This document shows, piece after piece, positions 1 through 7,580 of a stretch of 64,000 bases of DNA. The notes under the pieces are model-generated. The model ran no database searches. It saw only the letters and a program-made list of their open reading frames with translations, and was not told the origin of the DNA. Every line of letters begins with the position of its first letter. The stretch's first letter is position 1. The stretch is from the IMG/VR virus record IMGVR_UViG_3300047550_001767, positions 1 through 64,000 of that record. The stretch is one strand, 5' to 3'. A program made the position numbers and the translations under genes. Source of the DNA: a virus.

Positions 1-477
1 TCGCTAGACTTACCATCGTACTTAGCCTCGTACAATGCGGGCACAGTTTTAATAAATTCGCCAACCTTGTGACGTTTCAAGTCAGCATTGACCGCATAGT
101 CATTTGCGATATTAAAGATTTGCGGGTCACGATCACCGCGACGGCCCATGTGATCATAGACAACATGCAACACTTCATGCGCTACAAGAAATTCAACTTC
201 TTTAACCTTGAGCAACATGATAAATCGTGAATTATAATAAAACTTGCGGCCATCGGTTGCAGCAGTTGCACACCAATCGTCAGCATTAACCAATTGTAAT
301 CTAGTAGCAAGATTACCGAAAAATGAATGACGTAAAAGTAGACCAACGCGGGCAGTAATCAATCGCTCACGTGCCTGCGTATCAATTTTCTTATCAGTAG
401 GACCAATAAGATTGTCAAACTTTTTATTGCGTTTAGACTTTTTGTTGCCTTTAGTGCCTGGGATTACATCTGACATA
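1..477 (-). CDS. VWA-associated metallopeptidase (3' end outside window)
   Basis: The first 159 codons of a gene that continues past the left edge. It starts at the ATG at 477. Residues 100-104 read HEVLH in the context LVAHEVLHVVYDH, a zinc-peptidase HExxH motif, with two downstream histidines. This arrangement matches the putative metallopeptidase domain (COG3864-like) that normally precedes a VWA-like domain; the VWA part would lie outside the window. The first 20 residues are lysine-rich and probably disordered. The MoxR-type ATPase gene at 1396-2490 lies two genes upstream, and MoxR ATPases typically work with VWA proteins, so the two probably form a chaperone-like pair. A near-consensus sigma70 promoter lies just upstream. 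The substrate is unknown. Confidence 0.75.
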
Positions 478-506
478 TTGATTACCTGAGAGTTCATCAT
501 ATGTAT

Positions 507-535
507 ATTATAGTATATATCGGTGTCAAAGTCAA
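507..535 (-). promoter_or_regulatory. sigma70-like promoter for the metallopeptidase gene
   Basis: On the minus strand, TTGACT (535-530) and TATAAT (512-507) are separated by 17 bp. Initiation near 500 gives a leader of about 23 nt before the ATG at 477. Near-consensus boxes at ideal spacing in a gene gap make this one of the best promoters in the window. It suggests early expression by host RNA polymerase. Confidence 0.75.
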
Positions 536-567
536 TTACTATATGAGTATGTAAGTTATTGATATTA

Positions 568-1320
568 TTAAGATTTCTTAAAAACGGGTATAGGCATCAT
601 TTTGTGTAAATTTCTACTACGTATTTGCCTGTATTTTTCTAGATTGTTTTTAGCCTTTTTACTTTTCGGGACAGTACCATTTTCATCGTATAGCATGGCT
701 TCCTCAAGACTAGGATAATCCATACCAAGTTGGTCCTCGTCAGTCCTTCCATCGCTCCACAATCCGTCAGTAGGTTTAGCGTCGATGATATCCTGTAGTA
801 TACCCAAATCACGACCTAATTGCCAAACTTCAGTTTTCATCAAGTCAGCAATTGGACTGATATCGACACCGCCATCACCATACTTGGTAAAGAATCCTAC
901 TCCAAAATCTTCTACCTTGTTACCAGTACCTACCACAATACCATTTACACTTTGTGCAACTTGGTATAGTGCCATCATGCGAATACGGCTACGTGAATTG
1001 GCAAATCCAAGTTCGCTATTAAAATTTGGCAAACTTAATGCACTATCAAAAACGTCATAGGTTCTAGTCAAATCAATATTAATATGTTTGACATTTTTAA
1101 AATTGTGTGTGAGCCATTGTGCGTGACGCACACTCAAACTATGTGTTTGTTCACTTTGACGAATTGGCATCGTGAGAGCATACGTTTTTAATTTGGTATG
1201 TGCGCAAAGTGTACTCACTACACTACTATCAATACCACCGCTTACACCTACAACCAACGCTTTAATATTATTACGTTTGGCGTAGTCTTTAATCCATTTT
1301 GGAATTTGATTAGACAACAT
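568..1320 (-). CDS. nadE: NH3-dependent NAD+ synthetase
   Basis: A 250-aa NAD+ synthetase that would amidate nicotinic acid adenine dinucleotide to NAD+ using ATP and ammonia. Residues 27-32 are SGGIDS, the PP-loop of the N-type ATP pyrophosphatase family. A later block, GNKVEDFGVGFFTKYGDGG followed by DISPIADL, matches the NadE substrate and ATP loop. There is no glutaminase domain, so it is the short ammonia-using form of normal bacterial length. The start is the ATG at 1320; no strong Shine-Dalgarno is visible. A nucleotidyltransferase of the NMNAT-like fold lies nearby at 3619-4392, so the phage may carry part of an NAD+ salvage route. Such phage routes can boost replication or oppose NAD-depleting defences; that role here is inference. 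Confidence 0.9.
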   Translation of the reverse strand: MLSNQIPKWIKDYAKRNNIKALVVGVSGGIDSSVVSTLCAHTKLKTYALTMPIRQSEQTHSLSVRHAQWLTHNFKNVKHINIDLTRTYDVFDSALSLPNFNSELGFANSRSRIRMMALYQVAQSVNGIVVGTGNKVEDFGVGFFTKYGDGGVDISPIADLMKTEVWQLGRDLGILQDIIDAKPTDGLWSDGRTDEDQLGMDYPSLEEAMLYDENGTVPKSKKAKNNLEKYRQIRSRNLHKMMPIPVFKKS

Positions 1321-1328
1321 TTAAAGTA

Positions 1329-1393
1329 CCTGCTTGATAGTCACTAGTAGACTCTCACATTTACTTAGTAGACTACCAAGCAGGATTTTTTTT
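1329..1393 (+). terminator. Plus-strand intrinsic terminator-like hairpin
   Basis: Between the MoxR stop and the nadE start, CCTGCTTG-A-TAGTC pairs with GACTA-C-CAAGCAGG around an AT-rich loop, and T8 follows on the plus strand (1386-1393). The poly-T tract is only on the plus strand, although every gene here is on the minus strand. It could stop antisense transcription, or act as an RNA processing or stability hairpin in the minus-strand mRNA. Confidence 0.5.
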
Positions 1394-1395
1394 AA

Positions 1396-2490
1396 TTAGT
1401 TTGATTGATCAACAATGTATCGACCATACTTTTGATGGAAGTCATCAAAGTTCTTCAACTGACTGGGTTCGATGGGCAACTTGAAAGTCTTGAGTGCAAC
1501 CTTAGCACCCATAACAACCAGTTCAGTCTCAAAGTTAGCCATCATGTAACTAAAGAAATTGTCACACATAGTGTGGAACTTCTTCATATCAACCTTGTTT
1601 TCAATAGCATCACGCAATTCGTAACACATTGAAGTAGTCAACGAATACATTGCCGAAATTTCTTTCACATTAAGGTCCTTGACCTTACCGTTGAGAATGT
1701 CAGTAGGGTTGGGCAACTTGCCTACATGTTTACGGTGAGCCATAAACTTGACTGCAAGACCCTCGCCTACAGCACCTGCGACAAGATTAAACATCGTGTC
1801 GTTATCGGTGTCTGCTTCATCTTCAAGCAATTGCGAAACGAATGTCCAACTACGCGGGGTAGCGAATGCGCGGCTAGCACCCTTACTGTCAAAGTCATAC
1901 AAGTCATTTTTAGCAAACGACAAGTAACCCACAACGTCAGTATGAATACCTGCATTCACAGCCCAATTCTGCCATGACGTAAAATCAGCTCGCATTTCAA
2001 TATGCAAGAAACGATTAGCAAGAGGCATGGGCATACGATACGTGACACCTTTGTCAGACTCACGGTTACCCGCAGCGACAATAACGACATTATCGGGCAG
2101 TCGATATTTGCCTACAGCACGATTGAGTACCAACTGATAACCTGCAGCCTGTACAGCAGGTGCAGCACTATTCATTTCGTCGAGAAACAATACGATGACG
2201 GGATACTTGCTAGCAAGTTCATCATCGGGCAGATCGATAGGCGGAGCCCAGTCCATCTTGCCAACATCTTTATTGTAGTAGGGGATACCACGCAAGTCAG
2301 TAGGCTCCATTTGCGCCATGCGCAAGTCAATCATGTAGCCACCAAGTTCATTCGTAATTTCTTGAACGACCTCAGACTTGCCGATGCCGGGAGGGCCCCA
2401 GAGAAACACGGGACGTTTCGCCTTGAATGCCTTCAGCAACGCCTTGCGTGCCTGAACGCTAGTAACAGTCAAATTATCAGAAATAGCCAT
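1396..2490 (-). CDS. MoxR-type AAA+ ATPase
   Basis: A 364-aa AAA+ ATPase. Walker A is GPPGIGKS at residues 32-39. Walker B is VIVLFLDEMNSA near residue 100, followed by a sensor-type segment ending VIVAAGNRES, typical of the MoxR/RavA branch. I chose the ATG at 2490 rather than the upstream in-frame TTG because AGGAGA sits at correct distance in front of it. MoxR ATPases usually remodel or load metals into targets together with VWA-domain proteins. The VWA-associated metallopeptidase gene at 1-477 is in the same run, separated only by nadE. The specific target is unknown. Confidence 0.85.
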   Translation of the reverse strand: MAISDNLTVTSVQARKALLKAFKAKRPVFLWGPPGIGKSEVVQEITNELGGYMIDLRMAQMEPTDLRGIPYYNKDVGKMDWAPPIDLPDDELASKYPVIVLFLDEMNSAAPAVQAAGYQLVLNRAVGKYRLPDNVVIVAAGNRESDKGVTYRMPMPLANRFLHIEMRADFTSWQNWAVNAGIHTDVVGYLSFAKNDLYDFDSKGASRAFATPRSWTFVSQLLEDEADTDNDTMFNLVAGAVGEGLAVKFMAHRKHVGKLPNPTDILNGKVKDLNVKEISAMYSLTTSMCYELRDAIENKVDMKKFHTMCDNFFSYMMANFETELVVMGAKVALKTFKLPIEPSQLKNFDDFHQKYGRYIVDQSN

Positions 2491-2521
2491 GTGAGAGTCT
2501 CCTATCAATTAATGTATAGAC

Positions 2522-2550
2522 AGCCTATACGATATCACACCTGTTGTCAA
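2522..2550 (-). promoter_or_regulatory. Possible sigma70-like promoter upstream of the MoxR gene
   Basis: A perfect TTGACA (2550-2545) overlaps the end of the preceding gene in the context GGCTTGACA, which it shares with the two promoters below. The matching -10 is weak: TAGGCT at 17-bp spacing, or TATAGG at 15. The -35 is convincing and the -10 is not. Confidence 0.35.
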
Positions 2551-2822
2551 GCCCGATATCGCTCATAATTGCGAATTGGGCTATAACGATTGGTGTGCTT
2601 CTCCTTGAGTTTCACACCAATAGTACGATCACCAAGCGCCGTGAGCAATGTACCGAGGTCCATGTCCTCTTCAAGGTACACCGTCAGACCTTTCTGATAA
2701 GAGTATTCCGAAATCTTATCAGCGATACCCAGGTCGTGCAGCATCTTGCGCTTGACCGCAACCCAGCCATGACCGGGGTCGGCATAGAATTTAAGAGTAA
2801 TCAACTTTTCTTGCTGAAACAT
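2547..2822 (-). CDS. Conserved phage-type hypothetical protein, 91 aa
   Basis: A 91-aa soluble protein of unknown function. The N-terminal half reads like a small folded domain (LKFYADPGHGWVAVKRKML, then LGIADKISEYSY), and the end is basic with several arginines. The GHGW-followed-by-basic-residues pattern recalls small proteins encoded in many phage genomes, but I cannot name a function. It has its own sigma70-like promoter about 30 nt upstream and a GGAG Shine-Dalgarno. No membrane segment or signal peptide is visible. With its neighbour at 2885-3142 it belongs to a set of short, individually promoted genes that look early. Confidence 0.8.
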   Translation of the reverse strand: MFQQEKLITLKFYADPGHGWVAVKRKMLHDLGIADKISEYSYQKGLTVYLEEDMDLGTLLTALGDRTIGVKLKEKHTNRYSPIRNYERYRA

Positions 2823-2852
2823 TTTGTTGCTCCGTAACTCAACGATATAGAT

Positions 2853-2881
2853 ATGGTATCACCAATCGTTCCCAATGTCAA
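2853..2881 (-). promoter_or_regulatory. sigma70-like promoter of the 91-aa gene
   Basis: TTGACA (2881-2876), a 17-bp spacer and TACCAT (2858-2853) on the minus strand. The -35 lies in the block GGCTTGACATTGGGAACG, which is almost identical to the one in front of the next gene upstream. Confidence 0.65.
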
Positions 2882-2884
2882 GCC

Positions 2885-3142
2885 TTATGAAAATTCGTAA
2901 AACTTGATATTGGAATCGAGGGACATAAGTTCCCTAGCAGCCGTCGTCAATTCACGATGACGGGCCTGAACCTGACTGCGGGGTAACTCGCCATCGCAGG
3001 TAAGATTCTCTGGGCTGAGGTCGCTAGAAATACGGTCAGCGACACGTTGACGGCCCTTAGAAGTCTGGACCTCATACTGCTCGCCCTTGAAAAGAGCATT
3101 CCAGCGATTCATTTGGTCAATGTATGCTTGCAACGTTTTCAT
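2885..3142 (-). CDS. Hypothetical protein, 85 aa
   Basis: An 85-aa protein that I do not recognise. It is highly charged and probably mainly helical: an amphipathic N-terminal stretch (LQAYIDQMNRWNALFKG), a basic middle, and a second helix near residues 57-75 containing ARHRELTTAARELM. No catalytic motif, membrane segment or metal site is visible. The ATG at 3142 follows a GGAG Shine-Dalgarno, and a TTGACT/CATAAT promoter lies about 30 nt upstream. Its size and separate promoter suggest an early accessory or host-interaction protein; this is inference. Confidence 0.7.
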   Translation of the reverse strand: MKTLQAYIDQMNRWNALFKGEQYEVQTSKGRQRVADRISSDLSPENLTCDGELPRSQVQARHRELTTAARELMSLDSNIKFYEFS

Positions 3143-3171
3143 ATCAATCTCCGTAACTCGACTATATGTTA

Positions 3172-3200
3172 ATTATGAACCCAAACGCTCCCAAAGTCAA
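3172..3200 (-). promoter_or_regulatory. sigma70-like promoter of the 85-aa gene
   Basis: TTGACT (3200-3195), a 17-bp spacer and CATAAT (3177-3172) on the minus strand. The block GGCTTGACTTTGGGAGCG repeats the sequence around the promoter at 2853-2881, which indicates a promoter family within this phage. Confidence 0.7.
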
Positions 3201-3234
3201 GCCTTTTTTGAGGGTGTGTAAGTTGTTGATTCTA

Positions 3235-3360
3235 TTAGGGTTTATTATAGTCTGTGGCCTGTGATGCTAGATAACCTAGCAGGCCTGCTAGCATAGCAAA
3301 GGCGAAAGTAAAGCCCAGACTCATTAGAATTCCAATTATTACCTGTAATTCTATGCTCAT
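3235..3360 (-). CDS. Small single-pass membrane protein, 41 aa
   Basis: A 41-aa ORF whose ATG (3360) overlaps the TGA of the upstream gene as ATGA, a typical translational-coupling junction. After a short acidic N-terminus, residues 6-33 are almost all hydrophobic or small (including IIGILMSLGFTFAFAMLAGL), forming one predicted transmembrane helix; the tail is short and polar. Phage miniproteins of this shape are often holin- or antiholin-like or alter the host envelope, but nothing specific identifies this one. The coupling and the composition support a real gene despite its length. Confidence 0.6.
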   Translation of the reverse strand: MSIELQVIIGILMSLGFTFAFAMLAGLLGYLASQATDYNKP

Positions 3361-3617
3361 TGTGTGAGCCTCAATATCAATAGCATCTTTTCACAATAGT
3401 CTATGGCATTTGCCAATTCTTCACGTGGCTTGTTGGCTAGATAGGGCTTGTGTAATTGTCTGGCACGTACTTCAGCACTACCTAATACCCCTACTAATTT
3501 TTGGGCATTCTTTATTAATTTACGTAAATCGCTATTAAAATTTAGGCTACGTGCCTGTTTATCAAGGTCATCAACAATATAACTAGCATCTAGTGCTGTT
3601 TCAAATCTACGATGCAC
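3357..3617 (-). CDS. Hypothetical protein, 86 aa
   Basis: An 86-aa helical protein of unknown function. The reading frame is open further upstream, but those codons overlap the previous gene. I prefer the GTG at 3617, one base after that gene's TAA, with AAGGAG lying inside the end of the upstream gene. Using an ATG at 3674 would instead cause a 56-nt overlap. The sequence is rich in Leu, Ala, Lys and Arg (for example DLRKLIKNAQKLVGVLG), which suggests a helical bundle. Its stop overlaps the start of the 41-aa membrane protein, so the two may act together. Confidence 0.65.
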   Translation of the reverse strand: MHRRFETALDASYIVDDLDKQARSLNFNSDLRKLIKNAQKLVGVLGSAEVRARQLHKPYLANKPREELANAIDYCEKMLLILRLTQ

Positions 3618-3618
3618 G

Positions 3619-4392
3619 TTACTTGAGTCCCATCTCCTTACGGATTTTTGTTGCACTGATTGAGTGTGTCGCATCGTCAAAAACCTCTTGTTCAATTTTG
3701 TAACCTACATCACGCCCATATGTAATGTTTACAATATTGGGCACTACCTGTATAGTATACATGCCTTGATAGAGAGGGTCAAGATCGTGGCGAATACGAT
3801 CCATAACTTGATCGATAGCAAATGGGTTACTATCATTCCAACCCTGGCAGTCACGTATCATTATACATACCTGACCCGTTTTTGCCAACGCACGTTCAAA
3901 CAATGCACGATGACCTGCATGCCATGGTTGCCAGCGACCTAACATCTGTACCGTTTCTTTACGCCAATCAAATATTGGTCTACGGTTATCTCTTAATATA
4001 TGTTCGGCAACATATGTTGCCCAGTATTCTCCCTTTTGCTCATTGATGCGAAAATCATAAACTGTAGGAGGGATGAATACTTTATTAGTATCTTCAAAGC
4101 GTCCTTTTTCAATAGTGTCTATCCATATTGTCCAGTCAGCCTTAAAGTTGTTGCGCATTTCTACAAGCGGTGCAACAAAATCGCAAATTACATAATCGGC
4201 TTTACTCTTTTCAGCAAGTTCATACATTCTATGTGATTGTCTAATACGACCTTCGTGACTAAAATCCCAATCGTTAAATTGTTTTCTAACATCGTCAGCA
4301 TTAAACCATTCAACGGTTACGCCAATAATTGCTTCTAATTCTTTTTTCAATAAGTTTGAAAAATAAGTTTTGCCTGAACCGGGTAATCCCAT
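3619..4392 (-). CDS. APS-kinase-like P-loop domain fused to an HxGH nucleotidyltransferase
   Basis: A 257-aa two-domain enzyme. Residues 1-110 resemble adenylylsulfate kinase: P-loop GLPGSGKT at 2-9, then EWFNADDVR and DWDFSHEGR. Residues 148-257 are a nucleotidyltransferase-fold domain with GRWQPWHAGH at 152-161 (HxGH) and ISATKIR at 245-251 (the ISxTxxR site). It could be a sulfate-activation-like kinase/adenylyltransferase, or an NadR-like NMN adenylyltransferase paired with a kinase; the nearby nadE favours a nucleotide-cofactor role. The annotated ATG at 4392 has no Shine-Dalgarno and starts four residues inside the expected N-terminus. A well-placed ATG at 4409, after GAGG, is out of frame by one base across an A6 run (see findings). 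Confidence 0.75.
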   Translation of the reverse strand: MGLPGSGKTYFSNLLKKELEAIIGVTVEWFNADDVRKQFNDWDFSHEGRIRQSHRMYELAEKSKADYVICDFVAPLVEMRNNFKADWTIWIDTIEKGRFEDTNKVFIPPTVYDFRINEQKGEYWATYVAEHILRDNRRPIFDWRKETVQMLGRWQPWHAGHRALFERALAKTGQVCIMIRDCQGWNDSNPFAIDQVMDRIRHDLDPLYQGMYTIQVVPNIVNITYGRDVGYKIEQEVFDDATHSISATKIRKEMGLK

Positions 4393-4408
4393 TACTAAAA
4401 TTTTTTCA

Positions 4409-7075
4409 TTATTTCCTCAATAAAGGTGGTCTGCCGTCTCTACTTACACTAAAACCAAATGCCTTAGCATTTTTTTTGATGCTATCTGGCTTAACGTCCA
4501 CAGTTAGAGCGGTCTTAAATCGTGGATCGTTCTTTTCTTTCTCACTAGGTATATAACCACTTGCTTCTTTGGTTACTTTTTTAATAGGACTGTATAACAT
4601 GAACACGCCTTGGCTATTTGGACCTACTGATTTCCAACCTGGTAAACTAGGCAGTAATCTTTTTACCAACGCTGAATATAATTTAATGCGACTATCTTCT
4701 GCTGCTTGGAAATACAGATATGTTGCTTTCTTTTTCTTAACAAATTGCAGTATACCATTAGTCACTATGCCAAACACTTCTGCTGCTGCGCCTGTACCTT
4801 CTATACCTTGCTTACCCTTCTTCCATGGACTGCGCTTGCTTTTTTGTTCAAATTCTACAAAATATCCATTATCATAATATTGATCGCTAGCGTTTGGTAA
4901 CATTTCATATGGATCAATTTGTTCTGGGGCAAGTCCTACATCTAAGAAACTAAGTTCATATGGTTGTCCATTACTAGCAACAAAGTCTAATGTCATCATG
5001 CTAGGGTCATCAAAATACCACTCTGCTTTATTAGTCTTGCCTGGCTTTGTGTCTAATACTTCTTTCACTACTTTTCCCTGCACAGCAGTTGTTTTAGTTG
5101 GTTCAGGAGCAGTTGATTTTTTGGCATTCGGCATGAATTTGTTTATGGATTGTAATGTAAGAGGTCCTAATACCCCATCAACATCTAGGTTAGCATTATA
5201 CTTTTTGTTTAGAAACTTTTGTATCTTACGTACTGCTTCTGCTTTTGATTCCATTAATGGGCTTTCGCCTTTATAATCACGTATAACACCTCTGCCGTCC
5301 CACTTAGCACAGCACATACGCTCAGTCACCCAATCGTTAATATCTTTATGGAAGCAAAACCCTTTTTCTTTTACAGTATCTTTGCCAGGCAGTGTAACTA
5401 AATCAACACGCTTGCTCATAGCGATGTATTCTTTGTTAGGTGGTTTTAATCCACCATACTTGTTTAGTTCATCTTTGCCTACAGGTTTTTCGCTATCTTT
5501 TTTCCACCATACACAATTTTTACAATTGGTACCTTCAATAAACTTTACACTTTCTTTCACTTTTTTAGACCCTACTTTTTGTAATAGGAACGGGGTGTCG
5601 CCTCTGTTAAGTATAATTGAACTTACAGGTTTTGGAATAGTATCGGGATCAATTTGCTTATATCCAAACTTACTAGCAAAACGATTTACAAAAGCCTGAT
5701 ACAACTTTGCACGGCTAGGTTCTTTAGCACCAAACATTAAAAATTTAGTTTTATGTTTGTTTAAATATTCTTCAATTGTTTTTACTAATGTAGCAAATAC
5801 TGTATATTGATCGCCGGCATTGTCAATACCAAAATTGTCTCCCCAAGGCCCAACTGCTCTGCTAAATTCAATAGCAGTCAAATCATGTTTTGGAAAATTA
5901 TAAAAATTATATTTTAGTATATTTTTGTTTTTATCTTGTGCTGCCGCTGTATACAAAGTATACATTTGACTGACTGGTGCATCAGTCATATAGTTATCCT
6001 GACTCCAATAAACTTTAGCAGCACTTTTTTTATCTAATATTTCATTCACATTGTAAGTAGGATCTACCTTTTGTCTTGGCATGCCTTTAGGCTGTTTAGG
6101 ATCAACAGGATCAATGTCTGTAGTATCAAGACCTAATTTCTTTAATGCTTGAATATATTTGTGTTCAATATCTTCGTCGCCAAACGCCATGATAGTACTA
6201 GGTGGACCTTTACCAAATTTACTTTTATCTGCTCTGTCAAGGTTACTAATAGTCTGACCTAATTTATACCAATCGTATACGTCACTTACATCGACACGCA
6301 CTGTACCCTGTGGCATTGTAGGCTTAAACTCTGGTCCTGGTGGTGTATCGTTTGGGTGATAATCCTCTAAACTTAATTCATTACTATGTAATTCATTTTT
6401 TAAATCATATAGTTTTTTTATCATTCCTGTTTTACGCAGGGCTTTGAATGCTAAGTTTTCCGGACCAAATTCTCCAGTTCGCTCTAAGCCTGCTTGACGA
6501 TAACGTTTAATGATATCCTGTACTTTCTTAATACGTGAAAGGCTTCGTGTTTTAATTGCTAACTCTATTAATTCACCTAACTTTTCATATTTTAATTTTG
6601 TTGAAATTTGATCAAAATTGGCTCGGCGCTTTACTGGTATTTTTAACCAATCTTTTTTTAAAACACTATATTCGCCCAAACTATGATGGGGTTGATTACT
6701 ATCCTGTACGTATAGTTCTACAGGCACACCATGAACTTTTAAATTGTGTGTATCATTATAAACTGTTTTTTTGGCATTAAACAATTCTTTGTAAATTTCA
6801 TCGTCTGGTAATTTTTTAAAATCAACGATAATATGTAAATCTAAATCGCTATGGGGAGTATATGAATATGCTGCATTACTACCTGAAATCGTAATATCTT
6901 CTACTTTTAAACTGCTTAATCCTAATTCTGACATAAAGTCTTTAGCAATTTCCATTAATTTGTCATGTACTTCAGGGTCAAGGTGTGCCTTCTCAGTCCA
7001 TAACGCAGGATTAAGTTTATCGTGAAACTTTACAGCATCACTTAGTTTAAAACTTTCAAGTTCTTTAATATCCAT
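4409..7075 (-). CDS. Chimeric protein: nucleotidyltransferase, Cys cluster, peptidoglycan-binding domain
   Basis: An 888-aa multidomain protein. Residues 60-85 contain GSNAAYSYTPHSDLDLHI, the active-site pattern of Pol-beta-type nucleotidyltransferases (GS then a DxD-like pair). Residues about 515-590 hold a cysteine cluster (NCKNCVWW, CFH, MCCAKWDGRG) suggesting a zinc or Fe-S site of HiPIP-like pattern. Residues about 615-655 (IQKFLNKKYNANLDVDGVLG) match a PG_binding_1 domain. Two segments, about 355-480 and 690-825, look like copies of one domain (AxExSRxKLYxALVxR). The combination is unusual, and the overall role (virion enzyme, nucleotidyl transfer, cell-wall anchoring) is open. The stop overlaps the start signal of the downstream fusion enzyme as TAATG. 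Confidence 0.75.
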   Translation of the reverse strand: MDIKELESFKLSDAVKFHDKLNPALWTEKAHLDPEVHDKLMEIAKDFMSELGLSSLKVEDITISGSNAAYSYTPHSDLDLHIIVDFKKLPDDEIYKELFNAKKTVYNDTHNLKVHGVPVELYVQDSNQPHHSLGEYSVLKKDWLKIPVKRRANFDQISTKLKYEKLGELIELAIKTRSLSRIKKVQDIIKRYRQAGLERTGEFGPENLAFKALRKTGMIKKLYDLKNELHSNELSLEDYHPNDTPPGPEFKPTMPQGTVRVDVSDVYDWYKLGQTISNLDRADKSKFGKGPPSTIMAFGDEDIEHKYIQALKKLGLDTTDIDPVDPKQPKGMPRQKVDPTYNVNEILDKKSAAKVYWSQDNYMTDAPVSQMYTLYTAAAQDKNKNILKYNFYNFPKHDLTAIEFSRAVGPWGDNFGIDNAGDQYTVFATLVKTIEEYLNKHKTKFLMFGAKEPSRAKLYQAFVNRFASKFGYKQIDPDTIPKPVSSIILNRGDTPFLLQKVGSKKVKESVKFIEGTNCKNCVWWKKDSEKPVGKDELNKYGGLKPPNKEYIAMSKRVDLVTLPGKDTVKEKGFCFHKDINDWVTERMCCAKWDGRGVIRDYKGESPLMESKAEAVRKIQKFLNKKYNANLDVDGVLGPLTLQSINKFMPNAKKSTAPEPTKTTAVQGKVVKEVLDTKPGKTNKAEWYFDDPSMMTLDFVASNGQPYELSFLDVGLAPEQIDPYEMLPNASDQYYDNGYFVEFEQKSKRSPWKKGKQGIEGTGAAAEVFGIVTNGILQFVKKKKATYLYFQAAEDSRIKLYSALVKRLLPSLPGWKSVGPNSQGVFMLYSPIKKVTKEASGYIPSEKEKNDPRFKTALTVDVKPDSIKKNAKAFGFSVSRDGRPPLLRK

Positions 7076-7087
7076 ATCTGTATTTAG

Positions 7088-7567
7088 TTATTCCAATATC
7101 TCAAAGGTAAGATGTATTCTAGGGCTAGTACCAGCATTTACAAACGTATGGGGGCGACCATTGTTAACAATGTATACACTACCGTCTGCAGGCATACTAA
7201 AACACCGATGTTCGTATACAAACCAGCAGCCAGGATTAGTAATTAATGGAATATGAAAGCATAATTGTCCAACATCTACATGCCAATTATAAGCAGTATT
7301 TGGCATTATACTACGATAGGTTATACTATTAAAATCAAATATTTTCTTAATATCATCTGCAACTTCCAGCGTATATGATAATTGTGTTTTTTCATTGGCC
7401 CATTCATTACATTTAAGTACGTGAAACTTTTTCTGCACAAGCACTTGATTACCATGATTGCTGACATCTAGTAATTTGTCTTGAACCGTATAATATTCTT
7501 GTAATAAGGTAGATAAATTTGCTTTGATATTAGGAAATTTGTCAAGAAAAGGCACAGTTGCTTTCAT
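7088..7567 (-). CDS. Aspartyl/asparaginyl beta-hydroxylase-like 2-oxoglutarate oxygenase
   Basis: A 159-aa protein with the Fe(II)/2-oxoglutarate facial triad. HVD is at residues 96-98, the distal His at 140 (GRPHTFVN) and the cosubstrate Arg at 150 (PRIHLTF). The spacing and the context YNWHVDVGQLCFHIPL match the Asp/Asn beta-hydroxylase family, which hydroxylates residues in proteins or small molecules. I use the ATG at 7567. A longer reading frame would begin inside the tmRNA and pass through its terminator hairpin, so it is unlikely. Its target is unknown; the virion or modification-island proteins are possible substrates by inference. Confidence 0.8.
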   Translation of the reverse strand: MKATVPFLDKFPNIKANLSTLLQEYYTVQDKLLDVSNHGNQVLVQKKFHVLKCNEWANEKTQLSYTLEVADDIKKIFDFNSITYRSIMPNTAYNWHVDVGQLCFHIPLITNPGCWFVYEHRCFSMPADGSVYIVNNGRPHTFVNAGTSPRIHLTFEILE

Positions 7568-7572
7568 CAAAA

Positions 7573-7580
7573 TATTTATA
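7573..7580 (-). promoter_or_regulatory. TATAAATA late-promoter-like site
   Basis: A perfect T4-type late promoter core, TATAAATA, on the minus strand between the tmRNA terminator and the oxygenase gene. It lies only 6 nt before the ATG at 7567, so initiation would give a leaderless mRNA. It may instead be an accident of the terminator's T-rich tail. Confidence 0.35.

Noticed and set aside
2002-2568. A 188-aa plus-strand ORF
   Set aside because: It is antisense to the MoxR ATPase gene, shows no recognisable domain and has no ribosome-binding site.
2885-4392. A toxin-antitoxin or abortive infection pair among the small genes
   Set aside because: No toxin or antitoxin motif is visible; small size and adjacency alone are not enough.
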